In this document: in pieces, positions 55,209 to 63,986 of the stretch
How positions within the stretch are numbered: position 1 is the stretch's first letter
Layout of the letters: every line of letters begins with the position of its first letter
Made by a program: the position numbers and the translations under genes
Source of the DNA: Aeromicrobium phragmitis
GTDB lineage: Bacteria; Actinomycetota; Actinomycetes; Propionibacteriales; Nocardioidaceae
Direction: 5' to 3'
Length of the DNA: 64,000 nucleotides
Assembly (NCBI RefSeq): GCF_003674095.1
Contig: NZ_RDBF01000003.1
Location: 248,001 to 312,000, forward strand
The notes under the pieces: generated by a model
The model's input: only the letters and a program-made list of their open reading frames with translations
What the model was told of the DNA's origin: nothing
The model's database searches: none

Positions 55209-55592
55209 TTTTAGAGCGAGCGAGGGTCAGGAATGCACTGCACCATTTCCCCGGGTGGCGCTCGGTCCAGGAGGCGCGGCGAGTGGGCCGCTTCCGCCTG
55301 CACACCATGCCGAAATCGAACCTTCGTGTAGACGCACGGCAAGCGCTAGGCCAGGCATAGCGAGTGCTCCGGCTAGGGGCTGCCGGGCGGAGGCGGAGAC
55401 CTGGCGAGCGAAAACTATGGTGCATAGGCTGACTCGGCGGTTGGCGCGGAGACTCTGCCGCCGCCTACGCCGCTAATAGGTCGGCGGACGCCGAGCATGC
55501 GCATGGCGGCGGGGGAAATGCTGTCCAAATTGCAACACGACTCAGCCTGGAAGTAGACGCGCATCGTCCCCGGCGCTGGAACACTGACTAGT
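55209..55592. other. Gap without a supported gene
   Basis: 384 nt with no convincing frame. ACACT-GACT-AGTGT (55581-55594) is a perfect inverted repeat overlapping the next gene's start region and its AACACT -10-like box. Confidence 0.5.
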
Positions 55593-56399
55593 GTGGAAAT
55601 CGCGAAGTTGATTCTGGAATACGTCGATACCCTCGCGTGGCCGGTCGTTCTTGGTGGTGTCGTCCTGCTCTTTCGGAAGCAGATAGCCTCAAAAATCGAC
55701 ACTCTCCGCGAGGTGACGACCCCGGTCGGATCGGGCAGGTTCGATAGCGAGGCAGCCCAAGCCGAGCAGGCTGCAGGAGAAGCCGCCGAGCGTACTTCCG
55801 AGAAGGTGGCTGGCGAGGACAAGGAGCACCCCCTCGGCGAAGCAACCTCGAACATGCCCACGCCTGACAAACCGGGCCTCCCTAAAGAGAGGCCTATCCC
55901 CGTCGACCCCGAGTCGAACGCGGTTGATGCGGAACTGAGCCGACTAGCGCTTCGGAATGCTCTAAGTTCAGCGATAAGCACCTTGCTCGCGGATCCAGAT
56001 TTCGACGCTGCGGAGTCGGTCGTGAGTGCGTCTCCACAGTCCGCTGTGATCGTCGCGTTCAAGGAGTTGGAGTCCGTTGCTGTAGCCGCCTGGACTATTG
56101 ACAACATGGAACCACCACTGCGGTCCCGGAACATGATGCTGCGTTCGGTCATGAAAGTCGGGGCGCTCTCCGAGTTTGCGGGCGTGACGCAAGACTTGAT
56201 CCGGTTGCGGAACGACGTGGTCCATACGAAGGATGTCGATGTGACCCCAGCGGGTGCTCTCGACTACATTACTGCGTGTCAGCAGGTTGTGGCGGCCATC
56301 CGGAATTGGGCACTGTCCAAAGCGCGCCACCCCTCTAGGTCGGCGATGCTGTCTGAGTTCTTCAAGGCACTTGACCAGACCAAGGACGGTGACAGTTAA
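55593..56399 (+). CDS. Membrane-anchored protein with a HEPN-type RxxxxH motif
   Basis: 268 residues. Residues 12-27 (DTLAWPVVLGGVVLLF) form one membrane helix near the N-terminus. A low-complexity charged linker (about 50-110, Glu/Ala/Pro-rich) follows, then a helical domain with RLRNDVVH (Arg 206, Asn 207, His 211), the Rx4H motif of HEPN ribonucleases. GTG 55593 has AACACT 7 nt upstream. HEPN proteins often cut RNA in defence and toxin systems; here an anchored RNase is an inference. DUF4145-like relatives are an alternative. Confidence 0.65.
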   Translation: MEIAKLILEYVDTLAWPVVLGGVVLLFRKQIASKIDTLREVTTPVGSGRFDSEAAQAEQAAGEAAERTSEKVAGEDKEHPLGEATSNMPTPDKPGLPKERPIPVDPESNAVDAELSRLALRNALSSAISTLLADPDFDAAESVVSASPQSAVIVAFKELESVAVAAWTIDNMEPPLRSRNMMLRSVMKVGALSEFAGVTQDLIRLRNDVVHTKDVDVTPAGALDYITACQQVVAAIRNWALSKARHPSRSAMLSEFFKALDQTKDGDS

Positions 56400-56482
56400 G
56401 GGACTTCGTCGGAAGGCTGAGGTCGAATGGCGGGTGTCACCGGTGTCGTTCGACGAGTTCTGATTCGAGTGCTTGAACATGT

Positions 56483-57070
56483 TCACTCGCCTCCTTTCGC
56501 TGAACGTCTGATAGCGTCCGCGAGTGCGCGATAGCTAACGGGCTCACCGGCGAGCATAGAGAGTGTTGACAGCCTGATCGTTTTGAAACCGAGCACCGCC
56601 AGACTGTCGCGGGGAACGACGTAGAACTCCCACTGGGCGATGTCAAGCGGGTCATAGGTCTCATGAGTGGTTGCGGTCTGGATCGCAAAGACATAAACGT
56701 CGGAATTGTAGGTCGCCTCGTCCGCGTAGCCAGTGCGCGGATTCCATGGCCGCGCTTTTAAGCCGCGGAAGGTGATTGCGGTCGGTCGGCGCTGTTCCCA
56801 CACTTGCAGGTACGCGGACGATTTGACCTCGATCGTAGTGCCGTCCGGCGCGAGGACATCATACGCGTCCCATTCGACGCGGGGACCAGACGCGCCGACC
56901 GCTCGTGCAACCAGGAACTCCGCGAGATAGCCACGAAGATTGTTCACCCGCAGGTCCGACATCGCGAAGCGCCAGAAGTCGAGGACGTTTGCGTCTAGAC
57001 CGGTGAAGCGCTCTGAACCGAAGAGCGATTCAGCGGGCGGTGCGGTCTTCCATTCTTTATCGATGGGCAT
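56483..57070 (-). CDS. PD-(D/E)XK nuclease-like protein
   Basis: 195 residues from ATG 57070 (MPIDKEWKTA), chosen because CAGGAT lies 7 nt upstream; longer in-frame starts would overlap that box. The motif pattern is NNLRGYLAEFLVA (Glu 51), WDAYDV (Asp 71) and TIEVKSSAYLQVW (Glu 81, Lys 83), typical of restriction-endonuclease-fold enzymes. Similar proteins occur as isolated genes in variable regions. It converges with the HEPN-motif gene 83 nt away. Specificity unknown. Confidence 0.65.
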   Translation of the reverse strand: MPIDKEWKTAPPAESLFGSERFTGLDANVLDFWRFAMSDLRVNNLRGYLAEFLVARAVGASGPRVEWDAYDVLAPDGTTIEVKSSAYLQVWEQRRPTAITFRGLKARPWNPRTGYADEATYNSDVYVFAIQTATTHETYDPLDIAQWEFYVVPRDSLAVLGFKTIRLSTLSMLAGEPVSYRALADAIRRSAKGGE

Positions 57071-57282
57071 GCCTCGCATCCTGCCATCCTCGGCGTAGGG
57101 TAAGTAAGCCTGCGACAGCGTGGGACCTTCTTCGCTTGCCGTCAACGTCCGCAATGAGAACGGTGGTGCCTCCGTTGCCCTCTGTGTTGCGCGTACGGGA
57201 GACCAACGCTCCTAATGCCTCGCGGACGGGACATTACTTCGAAGGCCGGAAGTTCTCAGCGCGAGGATCGTTGCCAGGAATG

Positions 57283-57318
57283 AGTGAGGCCCGCCGAGGG
57301 GACGGGGCGGGCCTCACT
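57283..57318 (-). terminator. Hairpin terminator of the protease gene
   Basis: Perfect 13-bp stem (57283-57295 with 57306-57318) and a 10-nt loop, 18 nt past the protease stop on the minus strand. Confidence 0.75.
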
Positions 57319-57336
57319 GTTCGTGCGACGGATGGC

Positions 57337-58668
57337 TCAAGGGACGTACAGCACACCCCAGTCAGGGTTCCCCAGGAGGAAGTTCGACATGGGGGAGTAG
57401 AGGACGAGCCTGCTGCAAGCTCGGTCGCCAAGCCCATTGCAGGTGTCCCATGCGCCGTTGTGAGGTTGGATCGCGCTGATGACGCCGGAAGCGAGGGAGT
57501 TGCCGCCGCTGTTGATCAGTGCCGGGCCGCCGGAGTCACCTTGGCCGGCTGCCGCGAGGCCTTGGGAGTGGCGGGTGAGGATGAGATTGTCGTAGGTCTG
57601 AATCCCTTGCCCGGGCACTTCCACGGTCAGTCCGTTCACGATTCCTTCGACCGTGTTGCCGCAGATGGTGCCGGTGAAGGCGCCGGAATAGCAGACGTTC
57701 GAGGTGGTGTACGGCACGGATTGGAGGCCACGGATAGGGGCGACCAGCGCCGAGTTGAACGGGCCGACATACACGTAGGGGGCCCAGGTGGTGGCTGGGT
57801 AGAGCCGGGAGATGTCACTGTTGTTGCGGCTCGTGTGAACCATCGAACCGATCGGGACGTTCTGGTTCTGGCCGGCGTAGTACGGGGTGCCGTGCGGTGC
57901 GCAGTGATGTGCGGTCGCGATGGAACGAAGGGTCGACGGTTGACCGATAGGGATACCGGTCGTGCAGCCGTAGTTGACCCGGTTCATGTAGGCGCCGCCG
58001 AGGTGGGGTTCCTCGTAGTCCGCGAACCGGTGGGAGCCAACGGCCGCGATCGGCTTGGATTCGAGACGCACGGTCGCTTCGAACCCCTGAACGGTCGTCT
58101 CGAAGTCTTCGAGATTCTGGGTGCCGCGAGCGAGCGCGTTCTCGTCGGGTTCGGCGTAGACGATCAGGCCGTCGTGTTCGAGGTTGGGGCCGGAACCCCA
58201 AATGGTCGCATTTCCGACCTTGGTTCCGGAGAGTTGATGCGCGATATCGGTGAACTCTTGCTTGGAGTGCTTCGCGTGTCGGATCACCACGCGTTCGTCG
58301 AGGGCTTGGATCTCGTCGATCTTGTCTTGGGCCGCGTAGGGGGAGACGATCACCTCGACCGTGTTGGTATCGCGGTCGTAGTCCACGAAACTGATGGTTT
58401 CGTGATTCCACCCCCAGTGGATGCTCTCGGTAAGGGTGAGAACGTCGTCGGGGATCTTGTTGTCGGCCTCTGCTGGCAGGGAACCGAGTTTGTTGTCCCC
58501 GAGGTCGTCGATCGGTTCGGCCGCGAGGAGGCCGTTGCGGATCTCGCTTTTCGGGTCGCCCGTTTGGGGTGTTTCGCCCCGGTTGGGGTCAGCTGTAGCC
58601 GCGAAGGGGACGGCTACGACGAGTAGCGCAGCGCATAAGAGCGCTTTGAAGCGTGAGGGCAGTCTCAT
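57337..58668 (-). CDS. Secreted trypsin-like serine protease (S1 family) with pro-domain
   Basis: 443 residues. A signal peptide (MRLPSRFKALLCAALLVVAV..ATA) is followed by a pro-region to about 215 and a chymotrypsin-fold domain. The triad is His 255 (ATAHHC), Asp 285 (NNSDISRL) and Ser 379 (GQGDSGGPA); Cys 235/256 and others fit disulfides. This resembles streptogrisin-like secreted proteases whose pro-domain acts as chaperone and inhibitor. A truncated paralog of residues 1-213 lies at 49972-50610. Probably for extracellular protein degradation; a defence role is unlikely. Confidence 0.88.
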   Translation of the reverse strand: MRLPSRFKALLCAALLVVAVPFAATADPNRGETPQTGDPKSEIRNGLLAAEPIDDLGDNKLGSLPAEADNKIPDDVLTLTESIHWGWNHETISFVDYDRDTNTVEVIVSPYAAQDKIDEIQALDERVVIRHAKHSKQEFTDIAHQLSGTKVGNATIWGSGPNLEHDGLIVYAEPDENALARGTQNLEDFETTVQGFEATVRLESKPIAAVGSHRFADYEEPHLGGAYMNRVNYGCTTGIPIGQPSTLRSIATAHHCAPHGTPYYAGQNQNVPIGSMVHTSRNNSDISRLYPATTWAPYVYVGPFNSALVAPIRGLQSVPYTTSNVCYSGAFTGTICGNTVEGIVNGLTVEVPGQGIQTYDNLILTRHSQGLAAAGQGDSGGPALINSGGNSLASGVISAIQPHNGAWDTCNGLGDRACSRLVLYSPMSNFLLGNPDWGVLYVP

Positions 58669-58965
58669 GCTTCTGTAGTAAATCAGAAAGACGGACGGCT
58701 GCGCTCCGTTTCGGGCAAAGCTCCTCAGTAACTTCCCTGTGCCGACAGCGAATCGGAGGGCCGAGTCTCGCAGTGCACGTGCAGGGACGCCGTGGAGCGC
58801 CGGACCTGGTCACGCCTGCCGCCGCGGGGCCCTCAGTCGGGAGTGATGACGCCGGGCACATTGGGCTAAAAGCCAGATGAGAATCCCTCGAAGTGGACAT
58901 TGATCGTCCGCATACGACTAAGCTGCGAAGGGGGAACATTCAGTCCGTTTGCCTTGAGGTAGTGA
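58669..58965. other. Gap between the protease gene and the TadE-like fragment
   Basis: About 297 nt. I see no gene, hairpin or clear promoter beyond the protease upstream region. Confidence 0.5.
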
Positions 58966-59193
58966 GTGTCGGGGGTCGACAGCGACGTGCCGATCGACCC
59001 TGTCGAAGCACAGCGCCTCGCCGCAGCCGCACTTCCCGCGGACACCGCGCTACAGCTGCGCGTGAACGACGGCACGGTGTACGTGCGCCTCGAGCGCACC
59101 TACGCCCTGCCCATCACGCCGCCCGGGTGGCGCGACAGCGCACGGATCGCGGCCGAGTCGACCGCGCAACTGCGAGTGGCCCAGGGGCCCTAA
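58966..59193 (+). pseudogene. Possible C-terminal fragment of a TadE/TadG-like pilus protein
   Basis: 75 codons from GTG 58966. The pattern PVEAQRLAAAALPADTALQL and RTYALPITPPGWRDSARIAA resembles the ends of TadE/TadG-type pseudopilins, which carry variable surface domains and an Ala/Val-rich finish. No N-terminal membrane helix remains, so it would be a 3' remnant. GC-rich and codon-biased like core genes, unlike the preceding gap. Low-confidence assignment; a small intact gene is possible. Confidence 0.35.
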
Positions 59194-59196
59194 GTC

Positions 59197-59598
59197 TTAG
59201 CCGATGCTGGCGAGGAGTTCGGAGCACGCCTGCTCGCACTCGTGGCAGGCTTCCGCGCAGATCCGGCAGTGCTCGTGGTGAGTGGAGTGCTGTTCACATT
59301 CCTCGCCGCAGGTCTTGCACGCCTGGATGCAGGCCTGCAGCTGAGCTTTGGTGATGTCGGCGTCGTAGCTGGTGTGGCGCGAGAGTACGCGCGCGGTGGT
59401 GGCGCAGATGTCCGCACAGTCGAGGTCGGTGCGGATGCAATGACGCAGCTCGGCCACCATCTCCTCGCTCAGGCACGCGTCTGCGCACGCGGTACACGCC
59501 TGGCTGCAGGCGACGAGGGCATTCACGGCGCGGGCGAGCAGGTCCCGGTCGAGTCCGATGTCGTTCGGATAGGCGTTGATCATCTCGGCGGTCTTCAT
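59197..59598 (-). CDS. Four-helix-bundle copper-storage protein (Csp, DUF326)
   Basis: 133 residues with 16 Cys arranged in helices (VACSQACTACADACLS; CIQACKTCGEECEQ; CRICAEACHECEQAC). This is the Csp1/Csp3-type pattern, where a four-helix bundle binds many Cu(I) ions. There is no signal peptide, so it is the cytoplasmic Csp3 form. GAAGGAG precedes ATG 59598. It ends 3 nt after the TadE-like fragment on the opposite strand. Confidence 0.9.
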   Translation of the reverse strand: MKTAEMINAYPNDIGLDRDLLARAVNALVACSQACTACADACLSEEMVAELRHCIRTDLDCADICATTARVLSRHTSYDADITKAQLQACIQACKTCGEECEQHSTHHEHCRICAEACHECEQACSELLASIG

Positions 59599-59770
59599 CA
59601 GCTTCTCCTTCTCACAGGTGTGTTTCCGACGCTAAGAGCGCCGGCCGGTGAGCGCATCTGGGGGGAGAATCGCGGTCACGTGGTGGCTGCGGATCTCCCC
59701 TGAGGTGTCGGAATACCTACGGAACCTGGTAATCCGCGGCTGCGGGGGGAGGGGGCTCGGGTTGGGGCGA

Positions 59771-59776
59771 TAACCT
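59771..59776 (+). promoter_or_regulatory. -10 box TAACCT, leaderless-type promoter of prfB
   Basis: TAACCT ends 6 nt before GTG 59783. Confidence 0.5.
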
Positions 59777-59782
59777 TCGAGG

Positions 59783-60892
59783 GTGGCATTACCTGACCTG
59801 TCCGAACGCCTCAAGCACCTCGACGCGACGCTGACGTCGATCGAGAAGGTGCTCGACCTCGACAAGCTCCGCGCGGAGATCGCCGACCTGCAGGAGCAGG
59901 TGGGCGCCCCCGACCTGTGGGACGACCAGGCCAACGCCCAGCGCGTCACCGGCCGGCTCTCCGCCCTGCAGGCCGAGCTCGAGCGGGCGACGAGCCTGCG
60001 TCAGCGGCTCGACGACGTCGAGGTCCTGCTCGAACTCGCCGCCGAGGAAGGCGACGAGGACTCCCGCGCCGAGGCCGAGGCCGAGATCAACCGGCTCGCC
60101 ACATCGATCGAAAGCCTCGAGGTCCGCACGTTGCTGTCCGGCGAGTTCGACGAGCGCGAGGCGCTCGTGACGATCCGCTCCGGCGCCGGCGGCGTCGACG
60201 CCGCGGACTTCGCCGAGATGCTCCAGCGCATGTACATCCGCTGGGCCGAGCGTCACGAGTACCCGGTCGAGGTCTACGACACGTCCTACGCCGAGGAAGC
60301 GGGCCTCAAGTCCACCACGTTCGCGGTCAAGGCCCCCTACGCCTACGGCACGCTCTCGGTCGAGTCCGGCACCCACCGGCTCGTGCGCATCTCGCCGTTC
60401 GACAACCAGGGCCGCCGGCAGACGTCGTTCGCGGCGGTCGAGGTCGTTCCGGTGCTCGAGGAGACCGACGAGATCGACATCCCCGACGAGGAGATCCGCG
60501 TCGACGTCTACCGCTCCAGCGGCCCGGGCGGTCAGAGCGTCAACACCACCGACTCGGCGGTGCGGTTGACCCATATCCCGACCGGCGTCGTCGTCAGCTG
60601 CCAGAACGAGAAGAGTCAGCTGCAGAACAAGGCCAGCGCCATGGTCATCCTCAAGGCGAAACTGCTGGCGCTCAAGAAGGCCGAGGAGCGCGCCCAGCTC
60701 GACGAGCTGCGCGGCGACGTCCAGGCGTCCTGGGGCGATCAGATGCGCAACTACGTGCTCAACCCGTACCAGATGGTCAAGGACCTGCGCACCGAGCACG
60801 AGACCGGCAACACGCAGGCCGTGCTCGACGGCGAGATCGACGACTTCATCGAGGCCGGCATCCGCTGGCGGCGCGGCCAGTCCCTGAACTGA
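59783..60892 (+). CDS. prfB: Peptide chain release factor 2
   Basis: Recognises UAA/UGA and releases the peptide. The SPF-type recognition region is [20 protein letters not shown] and the GGQ catalytic loop [20 protein letters not shown]. Length is 369 residues in one frame; no programmed frameshift is present, unlike E. coli. The start is GTG. It heads the conserved prfB-ftsE-ftsX run. Confidence 0.97.
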   Translation: MALPDLSERLKHLDATLTSIEKVLDLDKLRAEIADLQEQVGAPDLWDDQANAQRVTGRLSALQAELERATSLRQRLDDVEVLLELAAEEGDEDSRAEAEAEINRLATSIESLEVRTLLSGEFDEREALVTIRSGAGGVDAADFAEMLQRMYIRWAERHEYPVEVYDTSYAEEAGLKSTTFAVKAPYAYGTLSVESGTHRLVRISPFDNQGRRQTSFAAVEVVPVLEETDEIDIPDEEIRVDVYRSSGPGGQSVNTTDSAVRLTHIPTGVVVSCQNEKSQLQNKASAMVILKAKLLALKKAEERAQLDELRGDVQASWGDQMRNYVLNPYQMVKDLRTEHETGNTQAVLDGEIDDFIEAGIRWRRGQSLN

Positions 60893-60929
60893 CCCGTCGG
60901 GCCTCCCGCGTTTTCTCAGGTGCCGCGCC

Positions 60930-60935
60930 TACACT
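60930..60935 (+). promoter_or_regulatory. -10 box TACACT, leaderless-type promoter of ftsEX
   Basis: TACACT ends 7 nt before GTG 60943. Confidence 0.5.
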
Positions 60936-60942
60936 CGTTCGA

Positions 60943-61632
60943 GTGATTCGCTTCGACAAGGTCAGCAAGACCTACCCCGGGCAGAAGCGCGCGGCCCTCG
61001 ACGAGATCGACCTCGAGGTCACCAAGGGCGAGTTCGTCTTCCTCGTCGGTGCCTCCGGTTCGGGCAAGTCCACCTTCTTGCGACTCATCCTCCGCGAGAC
61101 GCGTCCCAGCACCGGCAACGTCTACGTCGCCGGCAAGGAGATCAACAAGCTGTCGTCGTGGAAGGTGCCCAAGCTCCGCCGCGAGATCGGCACGGTGTTC
61201 CAGGACTTCCGGCTGCTGCCGAACAAGTCGGTCACCGAGAACGTCGCCTTCGCGCTCCAGGTCATCGGCAAGTCGCGCCAGGAGATCGACCAGCTCGTTC
61301 CCGAGACGCTCGAGATGGTCGGCCTCGAGGGCAAGGGCCACCGTATGCCCGAGGAACTGTCCGGTGGTGAGCAGCAGCGCGTCGCGATCGCCCGCGCCTT
61401 CGTCAATCGGCCGAAGATCCTCATCGCGGACGAGCCCACCGGCAACCTGGACCCCACCACGAGCGTCGGCATCATGAAACTGCTCGACCGGATCAACCGG
61501 ACCGACACCACCGTCATCATGGCGACCCACGACTCCTCGATCGTCGACCAGATGCGCAAGCGCGTCATCGAGCTCAACGAGGGCCGCCTCGTGCGCGACG
61601 AAGCCCGCGGCATCTACGGCTACCAGAACTGA
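60943..61632 (+). CDS. ftsE: Cell-division ABC transporter ATPase FtsE
   Basis: ATPase that drives FtsX conformational changes to switch on peptidoglycan hydrolases at the division site. Walker A is GASGSGKST, the signature is [14 protein letters not shown], and Walker B is [12 protein letters not shown]. Length is 229 residues from GTG 60943 ([17 protein letters not shown]). The open frame further upstream is a shadow of prfB. ftsX follows after 5 nt. Confidence 0.97.
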   Translation: MIRFDKVSKTYPGQKRAALDEIDLEVTKGEFVFLVGASGSGKSTFLRLILRETRPSTGNVYVAGKEINKLSSWKVPKLRREIGTVFQDFRLLPNKSVTENVAFALQVIGKSRQEIDQLVPETLEMVGLEGKGHRMPEELSGGEQQRVAIARAFVNRPKILIADEPTGNLDPTTSVGIMKLLDRINRTDTTVIMATHDSSIVDQMRKRVIELNEGRLVRDEARGIYGYQN

Positions 61633-61637
61633 GACCC

Positions 61638-62552
61638 ATGCGAGCGATCCTCTCTGAACTTCGCGCGAGCCTGTCGCGCAACACCTCGATGACGATCTCC
61701 CTCGTCGTCACGATGTCCGTCTCGTTGATGCTGGCGTCCCTCGGCCTGCTGATCCAGGCCCAGGCCGACCGCACCGAGCGCTACTTCGGCGACCGCCTGC
61801 AGTTGCAGGTCAACCTGTGCACCAAGAACTCGCCCGCCGCCACGTGTGTCGGGGGAGTGGCCACGGACGAGCAGAAGCAAGCAGTCCAGGACGCCCTTCG
61901 CTCCAACCCCGAGGTCAAGAGCTTCTCCGTACGGTCCCCGCAGGACAACTTCGAACAGGCGCGCGCCCTCCTCGGCCAGACCGACACCGGACGCAAGCAG
62001 CTCGAGACGCTGGGCCCGGACTCGTTCCCGGAGTCCTACTTCGTCACGCTCAACGACCCGCAGGACTTCGACGGCGTGGTCAGTCAGGTGTCCGGCATGG
62101 ACGGCGTCGGCAACGTGAACTCGCTCCGCGAGCTGCTCGGCCCGTTGTTCGAGATGCTCGACAAGCTGCAGTGGGCGTCGCTCGGCACCGCGTTGCTGCT
62201 CATCGTCGCCGCCATCTTGCAGGTGTCCAACACCATCCGCATGACGGCCTTCGCGCGGCGCCGCGAGATCGGCATCATGCGTCTGGTCGGTGCGTCGAGC
62301 TGGCATATTCAGCTGCCGTTCGTGCTGGAATCGCTGGTCGCGGCGCTCGTCTCCGCGGCGCTCGCGGCGAGCGGCCTGGCAGCGTTCATGCACTTCGTCG
62401 TGTACGGCTATCTGCGCGACACGCTCGGCACGATCACCACGTGGGTGCGATGGCAGGACGCGTTCGTCGTCATGGGCTGGACCACGGCGCTGTCCATCGT
62501 CCTCGCCCTCATCCCGACGCTGGTCATGACGCGTAAATACCTCAACGTCTGA
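61638..62552 (+). CDS. ftsX: Cell-division membrane protein FtsX
   Basis: Membrane partner of FtsE that relays ATP hydrolysis to extracellular hydrolases. 304 residues with an N-terminal helix (TMSVSLMLASLGLLIQAQ), a large extracellular loop holding a Cys pair (CTKNSPAATCVGG), and three more helices near 180-300. The domain is the FtsX/MacB type (RRREIGIMRLVGASSWHI). The likely target is the M23 protein encoded next. Confidence 0.95.
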   Translation: MRAILSELRASLSRNTSMTISLVVTMSVSLMLASLGLLIQAQADRTERYFGDRLQLQVNLCTKNSPAATCVGGVATDEQKQAVQDALRSNPEVKSFSVRSPQDNFEQARALLGQTDTGRKQLETLGPDSFPESYFVTLNDPQDFDGVVSQVSGMDGVGNVNSLRELLGPLFEMLDKLQWASLGTALLLIVAAILQVSNTIRMTAFARRREIGIMRLVGASSWHIQLPFVLESLVAALVSAALAASGLAAFMHFVVYGYLRDTLGTITTWVRWQDAFVVMGWTTALSIVLALIPTLVMTRKYLNV

Positions 62553-62598
62553 TCGAAGGTTTTCCGCGCGTCCTGGTCATCTGGGCGCGAGCATGACG

Positions 62599-62648
62599 TA
62601 GAGTCACACCAGTCACACAAGTTCGATTCCGTCCCACGCCCGTGGGAC
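62599..62648 (+). promoter_or_regulatory. Promoter and leader of the M23 peptidase gene
   Basis: TAGAGT (62599-62604) is a likely -10, 71 nt before the ATG. GTCCCAC-GCCC-GTGGGAC (62631-62648) is a perfect hairpin in the leader. No ydaO-type riboswitch pattern was found. Confidence 0.4.
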
Positions 62649-62675
62649 CTTCCCCGGATCGAGGATGTCTGGACG

Positions 62676-63986
62676 ATGCTCGCGTCAGCACGTAAACCTC
62701 TGCTGGCGGTGTTGCTCATGCTCGGCCTGCTGGCCGGGTTCGCAGCGCCGTCGGCCTTTGCCGACTCCAAAGACGACATCCGTCGTCAGCAAGGACAAAT
62801 CGACGAGAAGCGTCAGCAGGCGCAGCGCGAACTGGAGCACTCCACCGCGCGTTTCCAGGAGGCCAACGCCGCCCTGAACGCCGCGAATGCGCGGCTGCGT
62901 GAGGCCGAGACGGTCCTCGGCCAGACCCGCGGCGAGCTGGCCGTCGCCCAGGCCCGCGACGCGGAGCTGCGTGAGGAGCTGGCCAAGGCCGAAGCGGAGC
63001 TCGATGCTGCCGAGGAACGCGTCGCCAAGGCCGAGCGCGACCTCGCCGCCTCCGAAGCCGAGATCGAGCAGTTCGCCGTGGACAGCGTCATGCAGGGCGA
63101 CCAGGGCTTGCGCGCCTTCGGTGGTCTGCTGCAAGGCGAGGATCCGAACCTGTTCTCCGAGCGCGTGCAGATCAACGGCTCGATCGGCGACGCGCAGGTC
63201 GCCAAGATGCAGGAGCTCGACGCCTCCCGGGTGATGCTCGAACTGGAGCGGCAGCGCGTCGAGAAGCTGCGCGACCAGGTCGCGGCCCAGAAGAAGGAGG
63301 CCGAGGCCAACGTCGCGCGCATGCAGGAGCTCACGGCGCAGGCCGAGGCCCAGGCGGCCGAGGTCTCCGAACTCGTCGGCACTCGCCAGGCCGCCCAAGC
63401 CGAGGCGAACGCCGCCCGGGCCGAGGACCAGCGTCTCCTCGCCTCGCTCGAAGCAGAACGCGCCGCGCTGCAGAACCGCCTCGACGCGATCGTCGCCGAA
63501 GAACTCCGCAAGGCGCGCGAGGCCGCCAACGCCGGCGGCGGAGGCGGCGGAGGCGGCGGTGGTGGCGGCGGAAGCAGCAACGGCAGCAGCCTCAGCCGCC
63601 CCGTCGGCGGATACATCAGCTCGCCGTACGGAATGCGCGTGCATCCGGTGACCGGCGTGTACAAGCTGCACGACGGCACCGACTTCGCCGGCCCCGGAGC
63701 CACCTGCGGCTCGCCGATCCGGGCAGCGGCCTCCGGCACCGTGATCGAGCGCTACTACAACGGCGGCTACGGCAACCGCGTCATCATCAACCACGGCGTC
63801 ATGCGTGGTGCCAGCATCATCACGACGTACAACCACCTGTCGAGCTGGGCGGTGAGCCCGGGGCAGTACGTCAACCGCGGCGATGTCATCGGCTACGTCG
63901 GTACCACCGGCTACTCCACCGGGTGCCATCTGCACTTCATGGTGCTGCAGAACGGCCAGACGGTGAACCCGATGGGTTGGCTCTGA
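62676..63986 (+). CDS. Secreted coiled-coil M23 (LytM) peptidoglycan peptidase, FtsEX target (EnvC/RipC-like)
   Basis: 436 residues. Signal peptide (MLASARKPLLAVLLMLGLLA..AFA) with a long coiled coil to about 290 (RELEHSTARFQEANAALNAA and similar). A 13-glycine linker follows, then an M23 domain with the zinc ligands in LHDGTDFAGP and STGCHLHF. The coiled-coil plus hydrolase layout and the position after ftsEX match EnvC/RipC-type proteins activated by FtsEX. It should cut peptidoglycan cross-links at division. All ligands are intact, so it is likely catalytic rather than a scaffold. Confidence 0.92.
   Translation: MLASARKPLLAVLLMLGLLAGFAAPSAFADSKDDIRRQQGQIDEKRQQAQRELEHSTARFQEANAALNAANARLREAETVLGQTRGELAVAQARDAELREELAKAEAELDAAEERVAKAERDLAASEAEIEQFAVDSVMQGDQGLRAFGGLLQGEDPNLFSERVQINGSIGDAQVAKMQELDASRVMLELERQRVEKLRDQVAAQKKEAEANVARMQELTAQAEAQAAEVSELVGTRQAAQAEANAARAEDQRLLASLEAERAALQNRLDAIVAEELRKAREAANAGGGGGGGGGGGGGSSNGSSLSRPVGGYISSPYGMRVHPVTGVYKLHDGTDFAGPGATCGSPIRAAASGTVIERYYNGGYGNRVIINHGVMRGASIITTYNHLSSWAVSPGQYVNRGDVIGYVGTTGYSTGCHLHFMVLQNGQTVNPMGWL

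Noticed and set aside
49900-59200. Insertion sequence, integrase or prophage explaining the accessory region
   Set aside because: No transposase, recombinase or phage structural gene was found, and the tRNA genes are 14 kb away with no visible att duplicate.
59783-60892. Programmed +1 frameshift in prfB
   Set aside because: The gene is in a single frame with SPF and GGQ in line, so autoregulatory frameshifting is absent.
62553-62675. ydaO (c-di-AMP) riboswitch before the M23 gene
   Set aside because: Actinobacterial cell-wall hydrolases often carry one, but I see only a short GTCCCAC hairpin and not the conserved riboswitch layout.
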